Part shown: piece by piece, positions 28,705-38,017 of the stretch | How the letters are laid out: each line of letters starts with the position of its first letter | Numbering within the stretch: the stretch's first letter is position 1 | Origin: GCA-003244245 sp050700355 | Lineage (GTDB): Bacteria > Actinomycetota > Actinomycetes > Mycobacteriales > Pseudonocardiaceae | NCBI GenBank assembly: GCA_050700355.1 | Contig: JBOHHE010000300.1 | Location: 6,260-70,259, forward strand | Direction of reading: 5' to 3' | DNA: 64,000 nucleotides | The notes under the pieces: model-generated | Database searches by the model: none | Told to the model about the DNA's origin: nothing | What the model saw: only the letters and a program-made list of their open reading frames with translations | Position numbers and translations under genes: made by a program

Positions 28705-29679
28705 TCAGGCCAGGGGCTGATCGAGGGTCCCGAGGATCCGGGCGCGCTCCGCATCGTCGGTTCGCGGGCATGTGGCGCAGGGCTGCGTCACACCGGATAG
28801 GGCGTAGTAGAAACAGCAGGAGCCGCGCCGTCGCGTCCAGTGCTGACGTCCCAGCTCGTCGGTGACCGAATAGGTAGTGGATGCCGAGGTGAACGGCTCG
28901 ACCCGGTGAGCCAGGACGAGCCGCGCATCGGCGACACCCGCCTTGGCGGAGCCGAAAGCCCGCCCTGCCAGCAGCAGGCTGGTATCCAGGACGTCGGTTA
29001 CCGCAGCCCAGAGCGTGCGGCGTCCGAAGCGCACCAGGGGGCCGTAGACGTCCAGGAAGCGAGAGGCGTGCGACACCAGCTCGCGACGCAATTCGGCGCT
29101 CAGCGCTGTTTCATCGGCTACCACGACGGCGTCGGGATGTCCGGCATCGGAGTCGCCGGGCAGACACCAGAACCGCCCAGGGCGCAGCGCCACGCTCTGT
29201 ACCCACCCCGGATCGAGCCGGAAGGCCAGGTGCTCCGGCTGGAGTGCCGGTACCCGGCGCGCGGAATGGAACAGCAGTGCGCCGAGGTTGGCCGGGATGC
29301 CCAGATACCACTGCAGCACATAACCGGCAGTGGTGCGCTCGGGCACCGAGGTGTGCGACTGCGCCAGCCGGTGGGCGACCGTGGCGTGCCATCGCGTGAA
29401 GAACGGGGGATCGGAAAGTGCCTGCTCACACGTGGTCCACACGCCACAGGGGCGGTCCAGCAGCCGAAACGACATCCAGTCGACGGCGACGTCCACGGCA
29501 GCCACTGAGATCGCCAGCGGGTGGCTGGAGTACTCTTCCATCATCTCGGATGCGGGGCCCATCGTGGCCTTCGGGGAAGCTGTTCGGGATACTGTGGTTG
29601 CACGGTTCCACGTGGCCCCTACGGGCCTGGTGTCACTCGCAGACACTGCTTTACTTGCGGGTACAGGGACTTGCGGCAC
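28705..29679 (-). CDS. FhuF-like siderophore-iron reductase ([2Fe-2S])
   Basis: 324 residues. The C-terminal cluster motif RRRGSCCFYYAL...CATC matches the CC-x10-CxxC iron-sulfur ligand pattern of FhuF-type ferric reductases, which release iron from imported ferric siderophores. The GTG at 29679 is supported by GAGGAGG four bases upstream, although the first 45 residues are poorly conserved. An IdeR/DmdR-type iron box lies 33 bases upstream, so expression should rise when iron is scarce. No siderophore genes are adjacent. Confidence 0.87.
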   Translation of the reverse strand: MPQVPVPASKAVSASDTRPVGATWNRATTVSRTASPKATMGPASEMMEEYSSHPLAISVAAVDVAVDWMSFRLLDRPCGVWTTCEQALSDPPFFTRWHATVAHRLAQSHTSVPERTTAGYVLQWYLGIPANLGALLFHSARRVPALQPEHLAFRLDPGWVQSVALRPGRFWCLPGDSDAGHPDAVVVADETALSAELRRELVSHASRFLDVYGPLVRFGRRTLWAAVTDVLDTSLLLAGRAFGSAKAGVADARLVLAHRVEPFTSASTTYSVTDELGRQHWTRRRGSCCFYYALSGVTQPCATCPRTDDAERARILGTLDQPLA

Positions 29680-29711
29680 CGCACCTCCTCAAGCTGGCTG
29701 GATACCAGCAT

Positions 29712-29730
29712 TTAGGTTTGCCTAACCTAA
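29712..29730 (-). promoter_or_regulatory. IdeR/DtxR-family iron box
   Basis: The 19-mer TTAGGTTTGCCTAACCTAA matches the consensus iron box TTAGGTTAGGCTAACCTAA at 17 of 19 positions, with perfect outer arms. It sits 33 bp before the start codon of the FhuF-like reductase, overlapping its probable promoter, as expected for iron-dependent repression. Confidence 0.88.
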
Positions 29731-29739
29731 CATCTGGTC

Positions 29740-30031
29740 CTGAGGTGGCGGCACGGGTCACGACGGAAACCACCCAAGCGGGTGGTATTAGCGCGGGGTC
29801 TGTTCACTCTAAGCGGACAAGCGGCGCCCCGTACGGGAATCCAGGCCGGTGGCGCCACGTTGGAACCGGCGTCGAGCGGCGGTCGCAACCCACATCGACC
29901 GCGCGGCGGTTACAGTTGCTGTACGGCGCGTCTCGTACCCGCGGTCAGGGATCGATCACGTGGTAAGGATCGACACGGCGGGATGACAAGTTACGGGCGG
30001 CGCCGCGACGGCGTAGCAGTCAGGAGTGCAC
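29740..30031. other. clpC upstream region
   Basis: 290 bp between the iron box and clpC with no supported gene. It must carry the clpC promoter and leader. AGGAG precedes the clpC ATG. I could not identify a clear ClgR-type or CIRCE operator by eye. Confidence 0.5.
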
Positions 30032-32587
30032 ATGTTCGAGAGGTTTACCGACCGCGCAAGGCGGGTGGTTGTGCTGGCCCAGGAAGAGGCCAGGATGCTC
30101 AACCACAACTACATCGGGACCGAGCACATCCTGCTGGGTCTCATCCACGAGGGTGAAGGTGTCGCGGCGAAGGCACTGGAGTCCCTGGGTATCGCCCTGG
30201 AGGGGGTGCGCCAGCAGGTAGAGGAGATCATCGGTCAGGGCCAGCAGGCGCCCTCCGGTCATATCCCGTTCACCCCACGAGCCAAGAAGGTGCTGGAGCT
30301 GTCGCTGCGCGAGGCGCTGCAGCTCGGACACAACTACATCGGGACCGAGCACATCCTGCTCGGGCTCATCCGTGAGGGCGAGGGCGTGGCCGCGCAGGTG
30401 CTGGTCAAGCTGGGTGCCGACCTCAACCGGGTGCGCCAGCAGGTGTTGCAGTTGTTGTCCGGCTACCAGGGCAAGGAGCCCGCGGAGGCCGGCTCGGGTC
30501 GAGGCGAAGGCACCCCATCGTCCTCGCTGGTGCTGGATCAGTTCGGCCGCAACCTCACCGCGAGTGCCCGGGAAGGCAAGCTCGACCCGGTGATCGGGCG
30601 CGGCAAGGAGATCGAGCGGGTCATGCAGGTGCTGTCCCGGCGCACCAAGAACAACCCAGTACTGATCGGCGAGCCCGGCGTGGGCAAGACCGCTGTGGTG
30701 GAGGGGCTCGCGCAGAACATCGTCAAGGGCGAGGTGCCCGAGACGCTGAAAGACAAGCAGCTCTACACCTTGGACCTCGGGTCGTTGGTGGCCGGTTCCC
30801 GTTACCGAGGGGACTTCGAAGAGCGGCTGAAGAAGGTGCTCAAGGAGATCCGCACCCGCGGGGACATCATCCTGTTCATCGACGAGATCCACACCTTGGT
30901 CGGGGCAGGTGCCGCGGAGGGCGCGATCGACGCCGCGTCGATTCTCAAGCCGATGCTGGCTCGCGGGGAGCTGCAGACCATCGGTGCGACCACCCTGGAC
31001 GAGTACCGCAAGCACGTCGAGAAGGACCCCGCGCTGGAGCGCCGATTCCAGCCGATCCAGGTCGGTGAGCCAGGGATCGACCACACCATTGAGATCCTCA
31101 AGGGCCTACGGGACCGCTATGAGGCTCACCACCGGGTGTCCATCACGGATGCCGCGTTGGTGGCGGCTGCCACGTTGGCCGACCGCTACATCAATGATCG
31201 GTTCCTGCCGGACAAGGCGATCGACTTGATCGACGAGGCGGGCGCGCGGATGCGGATCCGCCGGATGACCGCTCCACCGGATCTGCGGGAGTTCGACGAA
31301 AAGATCGCTGATGTCCGCCGGGACAAAGAGTCCGCGATCGACGCCCAGGACTTCGAGCGCGCCGCCAAGCTGCGGGACTCGGAGAAGCAATTGTTGGCGA
31401 AGAAGTCCGAGCGGGAGAAGCAGTGGAAGGCCGGTGACCTGGATGTGGTCGCCGAGGTTGACGATGAGCAGATCGCCGAGGTGTTGGCGAACTGGACCGG
31501 TATTCCGGTCTTCAAGCTCACCGAGGAGGAGACGACTCGTCTGCTGCGCATGGAGGACGAGCTGCACAAGCGGATTATCGGCCAGCATGAGGCGGTCAAG
31601 GCCGTCTCGAAGGCGATGCGCCGTACCCGTGCGGGTCTGAAGGATCCCAAGCGGCCTTCGGGTTCGTTCATCTTCGCCGGGCCCTCCGGGGTCGGGAAAA
31701 CCGAGCTGTCCAAGGCTTTGGCGGAATTCCTGTTCGGTGATGACGACGCGCTCATCCAGATCGACATGGGCGAGTTCCACGACCGCTACACCGCTTCCCG
31801 GCTCTTCGGTGCCCCTCCCGGATACGTGGGTTATGAGGAGGGTGGCCAGCTGACGGAAAAGGTGCGCCGCAAGCCGTTCTCGGTGGTGCTTTTTGACGAG
31901 ATCGAGAAGGCGCACCAGGAGGTGTACAACACGCTGCTGCAGGTGTTGGAGGATGGCCGGTTGACCGATGGTCAGGGCCGCACGGTGGACTTCAAGAACA
32001 CTGTGATCATCTTTACGACGAACCTGGGGACAGCGGACATCTCCAAGGCGGTGGGTCTGGGCTTCTCGACGAGTAATGACGAATCCTCGACCTACGAGCG
32101 GATGAAGAACAAGGTCAACGACGAGGTCAAGAAGCACTTCCGTCCAGAGTTCCTCAACCGGATCGATGACACCATCGTCTTCCACCAGCTCAGTGAGGAC
32201 GAGATCATCAGGATGGTCGATCTGATGATCACCCGGGTGGAGACCCAGCTGCGGAACAAAGACATGGCCCTCGAACTCACCACGTTGGGCAAGAAGTTGC
32301 TCGCCAAACGAGGATTCGATCCGGTGCTGGGCGCCCGGCCGCTACGGCGGACCATTCAGCGGGAGATTGAGGACCAGCTCTCGGAGAAGATTCTGTTCGG
32401 CGACATCGCGCCTGGCCAGATCGTCATCGTCGATGTCGAGAACTGGGACGGCGAAGGTCCCACCGAGGACGCGACGTTCACCTTCCGCGGCGAGCCCAAG
32501 CCGCTCCGGGTGCCTGACGCCCCCCCGGTCGACCTGGCCACTGCGGACGGCAGCGCCGCCGCTGAGGGGGGCGGTGTCTCCGACTGA
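30032..32587 (+). CDS. clpC: ATP-dependent Clp protease ATP-binding subunit ClpC
   Basis: 851 residues. An AAA+ unfoldase that feeds proteins to ClpP. Two N-terminal Clp repeats (residues 1-145, both with GTEHILLGL), first ATPase with GEPGVGKTAVVEG and IDEIHTLVGAG, a UVR-type middle coiled coil (DAQDFERAAKLRDSEKQLL), second ATPase with GPSGVGKTELSKAL, and a Gly-rich C-terminus. ATG 30032 (MFERFTDRARR) is the conserved start; an in-frame GTG lies two codons earlier. Confidence 0.98.
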   Translation: MFERFTDRARRVVVLAQEEARMLNHNYIGTEHILLGLIHEGEGVAAKALESLGIALEGVRQQVEEIIGQGQQAPSGHIPFTPRAKKVLELSLREALQLGHNYIGTEHILLGLIREGEGVAAQVLVKLGADLNRVRQQVLQLLSGYQGKEPAEAGSGRGEGTPSSSLVLDQFGRNLTASAREGKLDPVIGRGKEIERVMQVLSRRTKNNPVLIGEPGVGKTAVVEGLAQNIVKGEVPETLKDKQLYTLDLGSLVAGSRYRGDFEERLKKVLKEIRTRGDIILFIDEIHTLVGAGAAEGAIDAASILKPMLARGELQTIGATTLDEYRKHVEKDPALERRFQPIQVGEPGIDHTIEILKGLRDRYEAHHRVSITDAALVAAATLADRYINDRFLPDKAIDLIDEAGARMRIRRMTAPPDLREFDEKIADVRRDKESAIDAQDFERAAKLRDSEKQLLAKKSEREKQWKAGDLDVVAEVDDEQIAEVLANWTGIPVFKLTEEETTRLLRMEDELHKRIIGQHEAVKAVSKAMRRTRAGLKDPKRPSGSFIFAGPSGVGKTELSKALAEFLFGDDDALIQIDMGEFHDRYTASRLFGAPPGYVGYEEGGQLTEKVRRKPFSVVLFDEIEKAHQEVYNTLLQVLEDGRLTDGQGRTVDFKNTVIIFTTNLGTADISKAVGLGFSTSNDESSTYERMKNKVNDEVKKHFRPEFLNRIDDTIVFHQLSEDEIIRMVDLMITRVETQLRNKDMALELTTLGKKLLAKRGFDPVLGARPLRRTIQREIEDQLSEKILFGDIAPGQIVIVDVENWDGEGPTEDATFTFRGEPKPLRVPDAPPVDLATADGSAAAEGGGVSD

Positions 32588-32599
32588 CCCTTCCCCGGC

Positions 32600-32627
32600 G
32601 TGTCCGCCTGCGATGCACGCTGTGCCC
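32600..32627. repeat. Short intergenic repeat, copy 2
   Basis: Variant of the 9574-9601 sequence: GTGTCCGCCT, then ATGCACGCTGTG. As in copy 1 it starts about a dozen bases after a stop codon. Function unknown. Confidence 0.5.
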
Positions 32628-32655
32628 ACCCGTGGTGCACGCCGGTTCCAAGGAT

Positions 32656-32693
32656 CCTGTGGCCGCCATCAATTGACCGATGGCGGCCACAGG
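32656..32693. terminator. Bidirectional hairpin terminator between clpC and mhuD
   Basis: Perfect 15-bp inverted repeat CCTGTGGCCGCCATC / GATGGCGGCCACAGG with an eight-base loop, placed between two convergent genes. There is no clear U-tract, as is common in high-GC actinobacteria. Confidence 0.85.
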
Positions 32694-32735
32694 GCTATCC
32701 AGACCTCGTCGCCGAGCCGACTCTCGTCCGGGCGG

Positions 32736-33047
32736 CTAGCTTTGGGATGGCTTGGCGGTCTGCACGACCTCGAATTCTAGGAGACTGGATCCGCTCGCTA
32801 CCGGCTTCGCGCGATCCCCGGAATGCGCCTCCATCGCCGGACCGTCGCGCCATGCCTGGAATGCCTCTTCGGTTTCCCATCGGGTGTAGACGAAGTACCG
32901 GTCGTCTCCGGCCACCGGGCGGAGCAGTTCGAAGCCGAGGAAGCCCGGCGCGGACTCGACGGACCCATGCCGGGCGGCGAATCGGCGTTCCAGCTCCGGT
33001 CCTGCGCCTGCTGGGATCTCGATAGCATTGATCTTCACAACGGCCAT
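32736..33047 (-). CDS. mhuD: Heme-degrading monooxygenase, MhuD ortholog
   Basis: 103 residues of the antibiotic biosynthesis monooxygenase (ABM) fold. The protein aligns along its whole length with Mycobacterium tuberculosis MhuD, which opens heme to release iron, and it keeps the residues known to matter there: Asn7 (VKINAIE), Trp66 (AFQAWRDGP) and His75 (AMEAHSG). Its place beside clpC also matches mycobacteria. With the FhuF-like reductase it is the second iron-acquisition gene flanking clpC. No iron box was seen directly upstream. Confidence 0.9.
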   Translation of the reverse strand: MAVVKINAIEIPAGAGPELERRFAARHGSVESAPGFLGFELLRPVAGDDRYFVYTRWETEEAFQAWRDGPAMEAHSGDRAKPVASGSSLLEFEVVQTAKPSQS

Positions 33048-33079
33048 TCGATCAGCCTACGGCCTCAGCCGGGAAATGG

Positions 33080-33592
33080 TCACTGGTGCCGCAGCGGTTC
33101 CACCACCCCGGTCGCGGTGTCCAGTACGGCTATCTGACTCAGGGTGGCGCGGATCGGCGTCACCGGGTGCAGCGCGGCGAAGCCGGTGACGAGCTGAGTC
33201 TGGGTGATCTGCTGGGCCAACGTGCAGTGTGGCACCCAGGATCCGGGCAGGTGCAGGACCGATGGCTGCCGAACCTTGCCCGCCAGGGCGTCATGCACGG
33301 CGGAATGCACGGCGAGCAGTTCGGCGTCCATCACCGCGGCGAGCATGAGCACGTTCTTGCTGGTGGGGAAAGTGGCCAGGGTGCTCAGCCACATGCCGGG
33401 CAGCGTGAGCACGGCCAGTTCCTGGCGCACCGCATCCCGTGCCCTGACCGGGATTGCGGCACCCGCAGCGAAGGTGATGTGCGGGGCGAACCGGCGTCCA
33501 CCGGATGGCACTCCGGCCAGCTGCAGGGCCTGCCACAGCGACCGGATCTCCTTCTCCGCCGCTTCGTCGAGGAACGTCACCAGTGCGTGCAC
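33080..33592 (-). CDS. 2'-5' RNA ligase-family 2H phosphoesterase
   Basis: 170 residues with two His-x-Thr motifs, PHITFA and PHCTLAQ, the signature of the 2H phosphoesterase superfamily that acts on cyclic phosphodiesters of RNA or nucleotides. The start GTG 33592 (VHALVTFLDE) is where family members normally begin and has GAGGAG eleven bases upstream; the frame is open to 33700 but overlaps mutY. Substrate unknown. Confidence 0.85.
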   Translation of the reverse strand: MHALVTFLDEAAEKEIRSLWQALQLAGVPSGGRRFAPHITFAAGAAIPVRARDAVRQELAVLTLPGMWLSTLATFPTSKNVLMLAAVMDAELLAVHSAVHDALAGKVRQPSVLHLPGSWVPHCTLAQQITQTQLVTGFAALHPVTPIRATLSQIAVLDTATGVVEPLRHQ

Positions 33593-33621
33593 GGTCGTCG
33601 ATTCTCCTCGGGCAGCCGCGC

Positions 33622-34485
33622 TCAGCATTCTCCGGGCAGGGCGAAGCGGCCGTCGACCGTCTGCTCGACCAAGCCATCGACCAGCAGGGAATCCAGGCAC
33701 CGGTGACGCTGGGCGACGTCCACCCAGACGGCATCCAGCCGGGCCCTCGGTACCGGGTGCACCGCCCCGCGCAGCACGTCGAGCAGTAGCCCGCGGACCT
33801 GCCGATCGGTGCCGGCAAAACGCTGCGCCGGCCTACCGGGCCCGGTCGCGGCTGGGCGACCCGAGCGCACCCAGGAGCAGTCGGGAAGCAGCGGGCAGTC
33901 GGTGCAGCGCGGCTGTCGCGCGGTGCACACCACCGCGCCGAGCTCCATCAGCGCGGCCGAGAACCGTGCCGCCTGGACATCGGGTAGCAGCGTTGCCACA
34001 TCAGCGAGATCACGGGAGATCGCGGGCGCGGCCGGGTCGGCCATCCCGAGGACGGCTCGCGCCACCACCCGGCGGACGTTGGTATCCACCACCGGTACGC
34101 GGTGCCCGTAGCCGAAGGCCGCCACTGCGCGGGCGGTATAGGCGCCGATGCCCGGCAGCGCGAGCAGCGTGTCCACATCGGGGGGAACGACATCGCCGTG
34201 CTGTGCGGCAATTTCCGCTGCGGCCGCGTGTAGCCGGAGCGCCCGCCGAGGATAGCCCAACTTCCCCCAGGCTCGGACGACGGTGCCCGGCGTTTCGGCA
34301 GCCAGGTCCGAAGGTCGTGGCCAGTGGGCCATCCACTCGATCCATACTCCCGTGACCCGTTGCACCGGGGTCTGCTGCAGCATGACCTCGCTGACCAGGA
34401 CCCCCCATGGGGTGGTGGCGGGGTCGCGCCAGGGCAGGTCGCGCGCGTGGGCGTCGAACCAGGCGATCAGCGTGGAGGCGTTCAC
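33622..34485 (-). CDS. mutY: A/G-specific adenine glycosylase
   Basis: 287 residues; removes adenine mispaired with 8-oxoguanine. Motifs: DLPWRDPATTPWGVLVSEVMLQQTPV (the catalytic Glu is in SEVMLQQTP), the HhH region LPGIGAYTARAVAAF with VVDTNVRRVV supplying the catalytic Asp, and the [4Fe-4S] pattern C-x6-C-x2-C-x5-C (CTARQPRCTDCPLLPDC). The C-terminal NUDIX-like domain of long MutY forms is missing, which is the usual actinobacterial short form. Confidence 0.94.
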   Translation of the reverse strand: MNASTLIAWFDAHARDLPWRDPATTPWGVLVSEVMLQQTPVQRVTGVWIEWMAHWPRPSDLAAETPGTVVRAWGKLGYPRRALRLHAAAAEIAAQHGDVVPPDVDTLLALPGIGAYTARAVAAFGYGHRVPVVDTNVRRVVARAVLGMADPAAPAISRDLADVATLLPDVQAARFSAALMELGAVVCTARQPRCTDCPLLPDCSWVRSGRPAATGPGRPAQRFAGTDRQVRGLLLDVLRGAVHPVPRARLDAVWVDVAQRHRCLDSLLVDGLVEQTVDGRFALPGEC

Positions 34486-34503
34486 GAGTGCTCTGACACT
34501 ATC

Positions 34504-35574
34504 TCATCCGTAGCGCTCGATGATGCTGGACTCGGCCAGCCGGGACAATCCCTCCCGGACCACTCGGGCCCGGGCGTCGCCGACGCCGTCCACGAGTTGC
34601 AGGTCGTCAACGGTGGCTGCCATCAGCGCTTGCAGTGACCCGAAGTGCTCGATGAGCCGTGTCTGCACACCGCTGGGTAGCCGTGGTACTCGAGCCAGCA
34701 GTCGGTGCCCCCTCGGCGACACCGGCTCCTCAAGCGCCTCGGGTGCGAGTGAGTAGCCGTAGCACCCCGCTACCGCGGCGAGGTCGAGTAGTTCACTGCC
34801 GGAGAGCTGGTCCAACGCGGCGACCGCGGCGTGCACCCGACGACCAGCGGGCAGGTAATCCTGCATGATCAACTCCCGATCGGCTTCCATCTCTCCCACC
34901 AGCTCGTCGAGTTGCAGGGTGATGAGCCGACCGTCGCCGCCCAATTCCACGATGTCCCAAGCGATTTCCTCGGAGATCCGGCGCACCATTTCCAGGCGCT
35001 GCACCACGGTCATCGCATCCTTGAGGGTGACGAAATCCTCGATCTCGAGTGCGGAAAGCGTCTGGGCGACCTCGTCGAGGCGGGCCTTGTAGCGTTCCAG
35101 GGTGGCCAGCGCCTGGTTCGCTCTGGACAGGATGGTGGCCGAGTTGGAAAGTACGTGGCGGCGCCCGTCGACATAGACGCTGACGATGCTCATCGACTGG
35201 CTGACCGAGATCACCGGGTGCCCGGTCTGGATCCCGGTGCGCTCCGCGGTACGGTGCCGAGTCCCCGATTCCTCGGTGGGGATCGTAGGGTCGGGCACCA
35301 GGTGGACGTTGGCTCGCAAGATCCGGTCCGCTCCGGTGGAGAGCACCACCGCACCGTCCATCTTGGACAGCTCCCGCAGCCGGGTCGCGGAGAATTCGAC
35401 ATCCAGCTGGAATCCCCCGTCACAGATCGACTCCACCGCCTGGTCGTGGCCCAGCACCACCAGCCCACCGGTGCGGCCGCGCAGAATCCGCTCCAGGCCG
35501 TCGCGCAGGACGGTTCCCGGAGCCAGCCGCGCCAACGTCTCCCGCAGCAGATCTACCTCCCCCCGTATGTTCAC
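34504..35574 (-). CDS. disA: DNA integrity scanning diadenylate cyclase
   Basis: 356 residues. It makes c-di-AMP and scans DNA for branched structures. The DAC domain carries DGAVVLS and GTRHRTAERT (the DGA and RHR signature); the C-terminal helix-hairpin-helix domain ends LVDGVGDARARVVREGLSRL. GTG 35574 (VNIRGEVD) is chosen because GGAGG lies six bases upstream; the frame extends to 35598. It is downstream of radA, as in mycobacteria. Confidence 0.96.
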   Translation of the reverse strand: MNIRGEVDLLRETLARLAPGTVLRDGLERILRGRTGGLVVLGHDQAVESICDGGFQLDVEFSATRLRELSKMDGAVVLSTGADRILRANVHLVPDPTIPTEESGTRHRTAERTGIQTGHPVISVSQSMSIVSVYVDGRRHVLSNSATILSRANQALATLERYKARLDEVAQTLSALEIEDFVTLKDAMTVVQRLEMVRRISEEIAWDIVELGGDGRLITLQLDELVGEMEADRELIMQDYLPAGRRVHAAVAALDQLSGSELLDLAAVAGCYGYSLAPEALEEPVSPRGHRLLARVPRLPSGVQTRLIEHFGSLQALMAATVDDLQLVDGVGDARARVVREGLSRLAESSIIERYG

Positions 35575-35639
35575 CGTTGCCTCCAGCTGTAATCCCACCC
35601 CTGGTCAGTCTACGAAGCACAGTGGCATGAGGGGTGGCA

Positions 35640-37019
35640 TCAGGGACGCAGCCAGTACAGTGCCGCAGCCAGGTCGGCGACTTCGTGCAGGCGGATTCCG
35701 GCGGGCGGGGCGGTTGCTCCGCCCGGGGTGCCCCGCAGGGCGCTTTCGGGGGGCACCAGGGCGTGCTGGAAGCCCAGCCGGGCCGCCTCGCCCAGTCGGC
35801 GGTGCAGCCCGGTGACGTGCCGGACCTCCCCGGCCAGACCCACCTCTCCGATCGCCACTGTGTGCGGGGGAAGTAGCAGGTCACCAGCGGCCGAGGCGAC
35901 GGCTAGCGCGATGGCCAGATCGGCTGCCGGTTCCAGCACCCGCATCCCGCCCACGGTCGCGGTGTACACATCCGAGCCAGCCAGCCGCACGCCTCCTCGG
36001 CGCTCGGTGACCGCCAGGATCATCGCCACCCGGGATGAGTCCAGCCCGCTCACCGCCCGGCGAGGATTGGCCAGCGCGGACTCGGCGACCAGCGCCTGAA
36101 CCTCGCCGAGCAGTGGTCGCTTGCCCTCTACCACGACCGTCACCGCCGTGCCGGGCACAGCCATGTCGCGGTGCGTCAGAAAGAGGCCGGATGGGTCGGC
36201 CAGCCCGGTGATGCCTGCGTCGGTGAGCTCGAAGCAGCCGACTTCGTCGGCGGGCCCGAACCGGTTCTTGATCCCACGGACCATCCGCAACGTGGAGTGC
36301 CGGTCGCCCTCGAACTGCAGCACCACGTCGACCAGGTGCTCGAGCACCCGAGGCCCGGCCACGGTGCCGTCCTTGGTGACGTGCCCGACCAGCACCACCG
36401 GCAAACCGTGCTCCTTGGCGGTGGTGATCAGTACGCTGGCCACGGCACGGACCTGGGATACCCCACCGGGGCCGCCCTCGGCGTCGGCACAGGACATGGT
36501 CTGTACCGAATCGACGATCAACAGGCCCGGTTCGATCGCATCGACGTGCCCCAGGACCGCGGCGAGGTCGGACTCCGCGGCCAGGAACAGTTCATCGTGC
36601 AGGGCACCGGTGCGCTCGGCCCGCAGCCGTACCTGCCCAGCGGACTCCTCGCCGGTCACGTAGAGCGCGCGCCTGCCCTCGGTGGCACAGCGGTGGGCAA
36701 CTTCCAGTAGCAGGGTGGACTTGCCGACTCCGGGTTCCCCGGCCAGCAGCACCACTGCACCGGGCACCAGTCCACCGCCCAGCACCCGGTCGAGCTCGGG
36801 AACCCCGGTTGCGGTGGCCTGGGCGGACTCTAGATCGATCTGGGAGATCGGGCGGGCCGGGGTCGATGGCGTGCTGGGCGCGACCCGTGTCACCGGTCGC
36901 GCGGCCGCCACGCTGCCCCAGGCCTGACACTCCGGACAGCGGCCCACCCACTTGGCAACCTCGTGTCCGCACTCGGTGCAGCGGTGCGTGGGGCGCGCTT
37001 TGACCGGGGACTTCGCCAT
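35640..37019 (-). CDS. radA: DNA repair protein RadA (Sms)
   Basis: 459 residues. The N-terminal zinc finger CTECGHEVAKWVGRCPECQ, the RecA-like ATPase with Walker A GEPGVGKSTLLLEV, the RadA-specific KNRFG motif (GIKNRFGPADEVG) and the Lon-like C-terminal domain (VYTATVGGMRVLEPAADLAI) are all present. It promotes branch migration in recombination repair. It is followed by disA. Confidence 0.97.
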   Translation of the reverse strand: MAKSPVKARPTHRCTECGHEVAKWVGRCPECQAWGSVAAARPVTRVAPSTPSTPARPISQIDLESAQATATGVPELDRVLGGGLVPGAVVLLAGEPGVGKSTLLLEVAHRCATEGRRALYVTGEESAGQVRLRAERTGALHDELFLAAESDLAAVLGHVDAIEPGLLIVDSVQTMSCADAEGGPGGVSQVRAVASVLITTAKEHGLPVVLVGHVTKDGTVAGPRVLEHLVDVVLQFEGDRHSTLRMVRGIKNRFGPADEVGCFELTDAGITGLADPSGLFLTHRDMAVPGTAVTVVVEGKRPLLGEVQALVAESALANPRRAVSGLDSSRVAMILAVTERRGGVRLAGSDVYTATVGGMRVLEPAADLAIALAVASAAGDLLLPPHTVAIGEVGLAGEVRHVTGLHRRLGEAARLGFQHALVPPESALRGTPGGATAPPAGIRLHEVADLAAALYWLRP

Positions 37020-37097
37020 GGTCGCGGACGCTATCCGCTTCCTCCGACACTTCGCTGGCCGCTAGGTCTTCCAGGGTGCTTGGGCCTTGACGGGTCG

Positions 37098-37706
37098 TCA
37101 GTGCCCGCCGGTTTCGAGAGGCACACGTTCCGACTCGCTCGGCGGTCCCATCGGTACCGACAGGGTCACCGGGCCCGCGTCCCGGAACACGAATGTGAGC
37201 TGGATGTTCAGCCCTGGACGCAGCGGCCGGGTGGCGTCGGCGAGTACGATGCGCAGCTCGTCCACGTCCAGCGGGCCGATGGGTGCGGCGGTACTCCTGT
37301 GGCCCGCGCTGCCCTGGCCCGCGCCGCTGTGGTCTGCACCACCACGGACCGCCATCCCCCCGGGAATTGTGGTGGTGCCTTCGAGGAGCACCTGGCGAGC
37401 GGCCGGTGTGGTCACCGAGACCAACGTGTCCGGGCGGGTGGTTTCGTTGACGATGGTGAGATGTACCGGCACGTCCGAGCCGGCCGGATATGTGCCGTTA
37501 TGCTCCTCGGGGTAGGGCATCAGCACATCACGTAAGGCGATGGCACCGAGATCGGCGTTGGCCCCGTCAATAGCGGCGGCCTGGGATGCGGTCTGAGCCG
37601 TCTGTCCGGCTCCACAACCGACGAGCGCAAGCACCACTGCGCAGCAGGCGACGATCCGGGCGACGAGGGTCATGGGCGATCGCATCAACTGGGGCCTGCG
37701 GCTCAC
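37098..37706 (-). CDS. lpqE: LpqE-like lipoprotein
   Basis: About 202 residues. GTG 37706 has GGAGGA eight bases upstream. A lipoprotein signal peptide ends in LALVGC; the mature part is a beta-rich domain (DVPVHLTIVNETTRPDTLVS and LRPGLNIQLTFVFRDAGPV) with a His/Gly-rich insertion between. Family members are annotated LpqE and resemble the PCu(A)C copper-chaperone fold, but Met/His copper ligands are not evident. It lies between radA and carD exactly as in Mycobacterium tuberculosis. Confidence 0.85.
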   Translation of the reverse strand: MSRRPQLMRSPMTLVARIVACCAVVLALVGCGAGQTAQTASQAAAIDGANADLGAIALRDVLMPYPEEHNGTYPAGSDVPVHLTIVNETTRPDTLVSVTTPAARQVLLEGTTTIPGGMAVRGGADHSGAGQGSAGHRSTAAPIGPLDVDELRIVLADATRPLRPGLNIQLTFVFRDAGPVTLSVPMGPPSESERVPLETGGH

Positions 37707-38017
37707 GGGCGGAGTCCTCCCATCGTGTGCTTCGGGCACGTCCGGTCAACTCGTCTGACCAGCGGGAAGCCTACGCGGCGGCGGCCTACGGTTGCCCACC
37801 CGGCCCTGGGCATGGGGATGCTCAGGGTGTCTCTCGGGGTCCCCTCAGGGTGTCTACTGTGGGCTGTGAAGAAGTGTACGACGTGGTCAGGGGGTACCCC
37901 CCATGCATGGTAGAGGGTGTCTTGTCAACCCCCTGACCTGCGAGGACACTCTTACCTCCTGCTGCACGACCTCCCCGGCGTGGTAGTCTTACCCGCAGCG
38001 AAAGGGGCAGAGGACAC
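37707..38017. other. lpqE/carD divergent promoter region with inverted repeat
   Basis: A 310-bp region driving two divergent genes. It holds a perfect 10-bp inverted repeat, GTCAGGGGGT (37886-37895) and ACCCCCTGAC (37928-37937), and a direct repeat TCAGGGTGTCT (two copies near 37824 and 37846). Their role is unknown; a leader structure or protein-binding site in the carD 5' region is possible. No short gene is evident. Confidence 0.5.
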
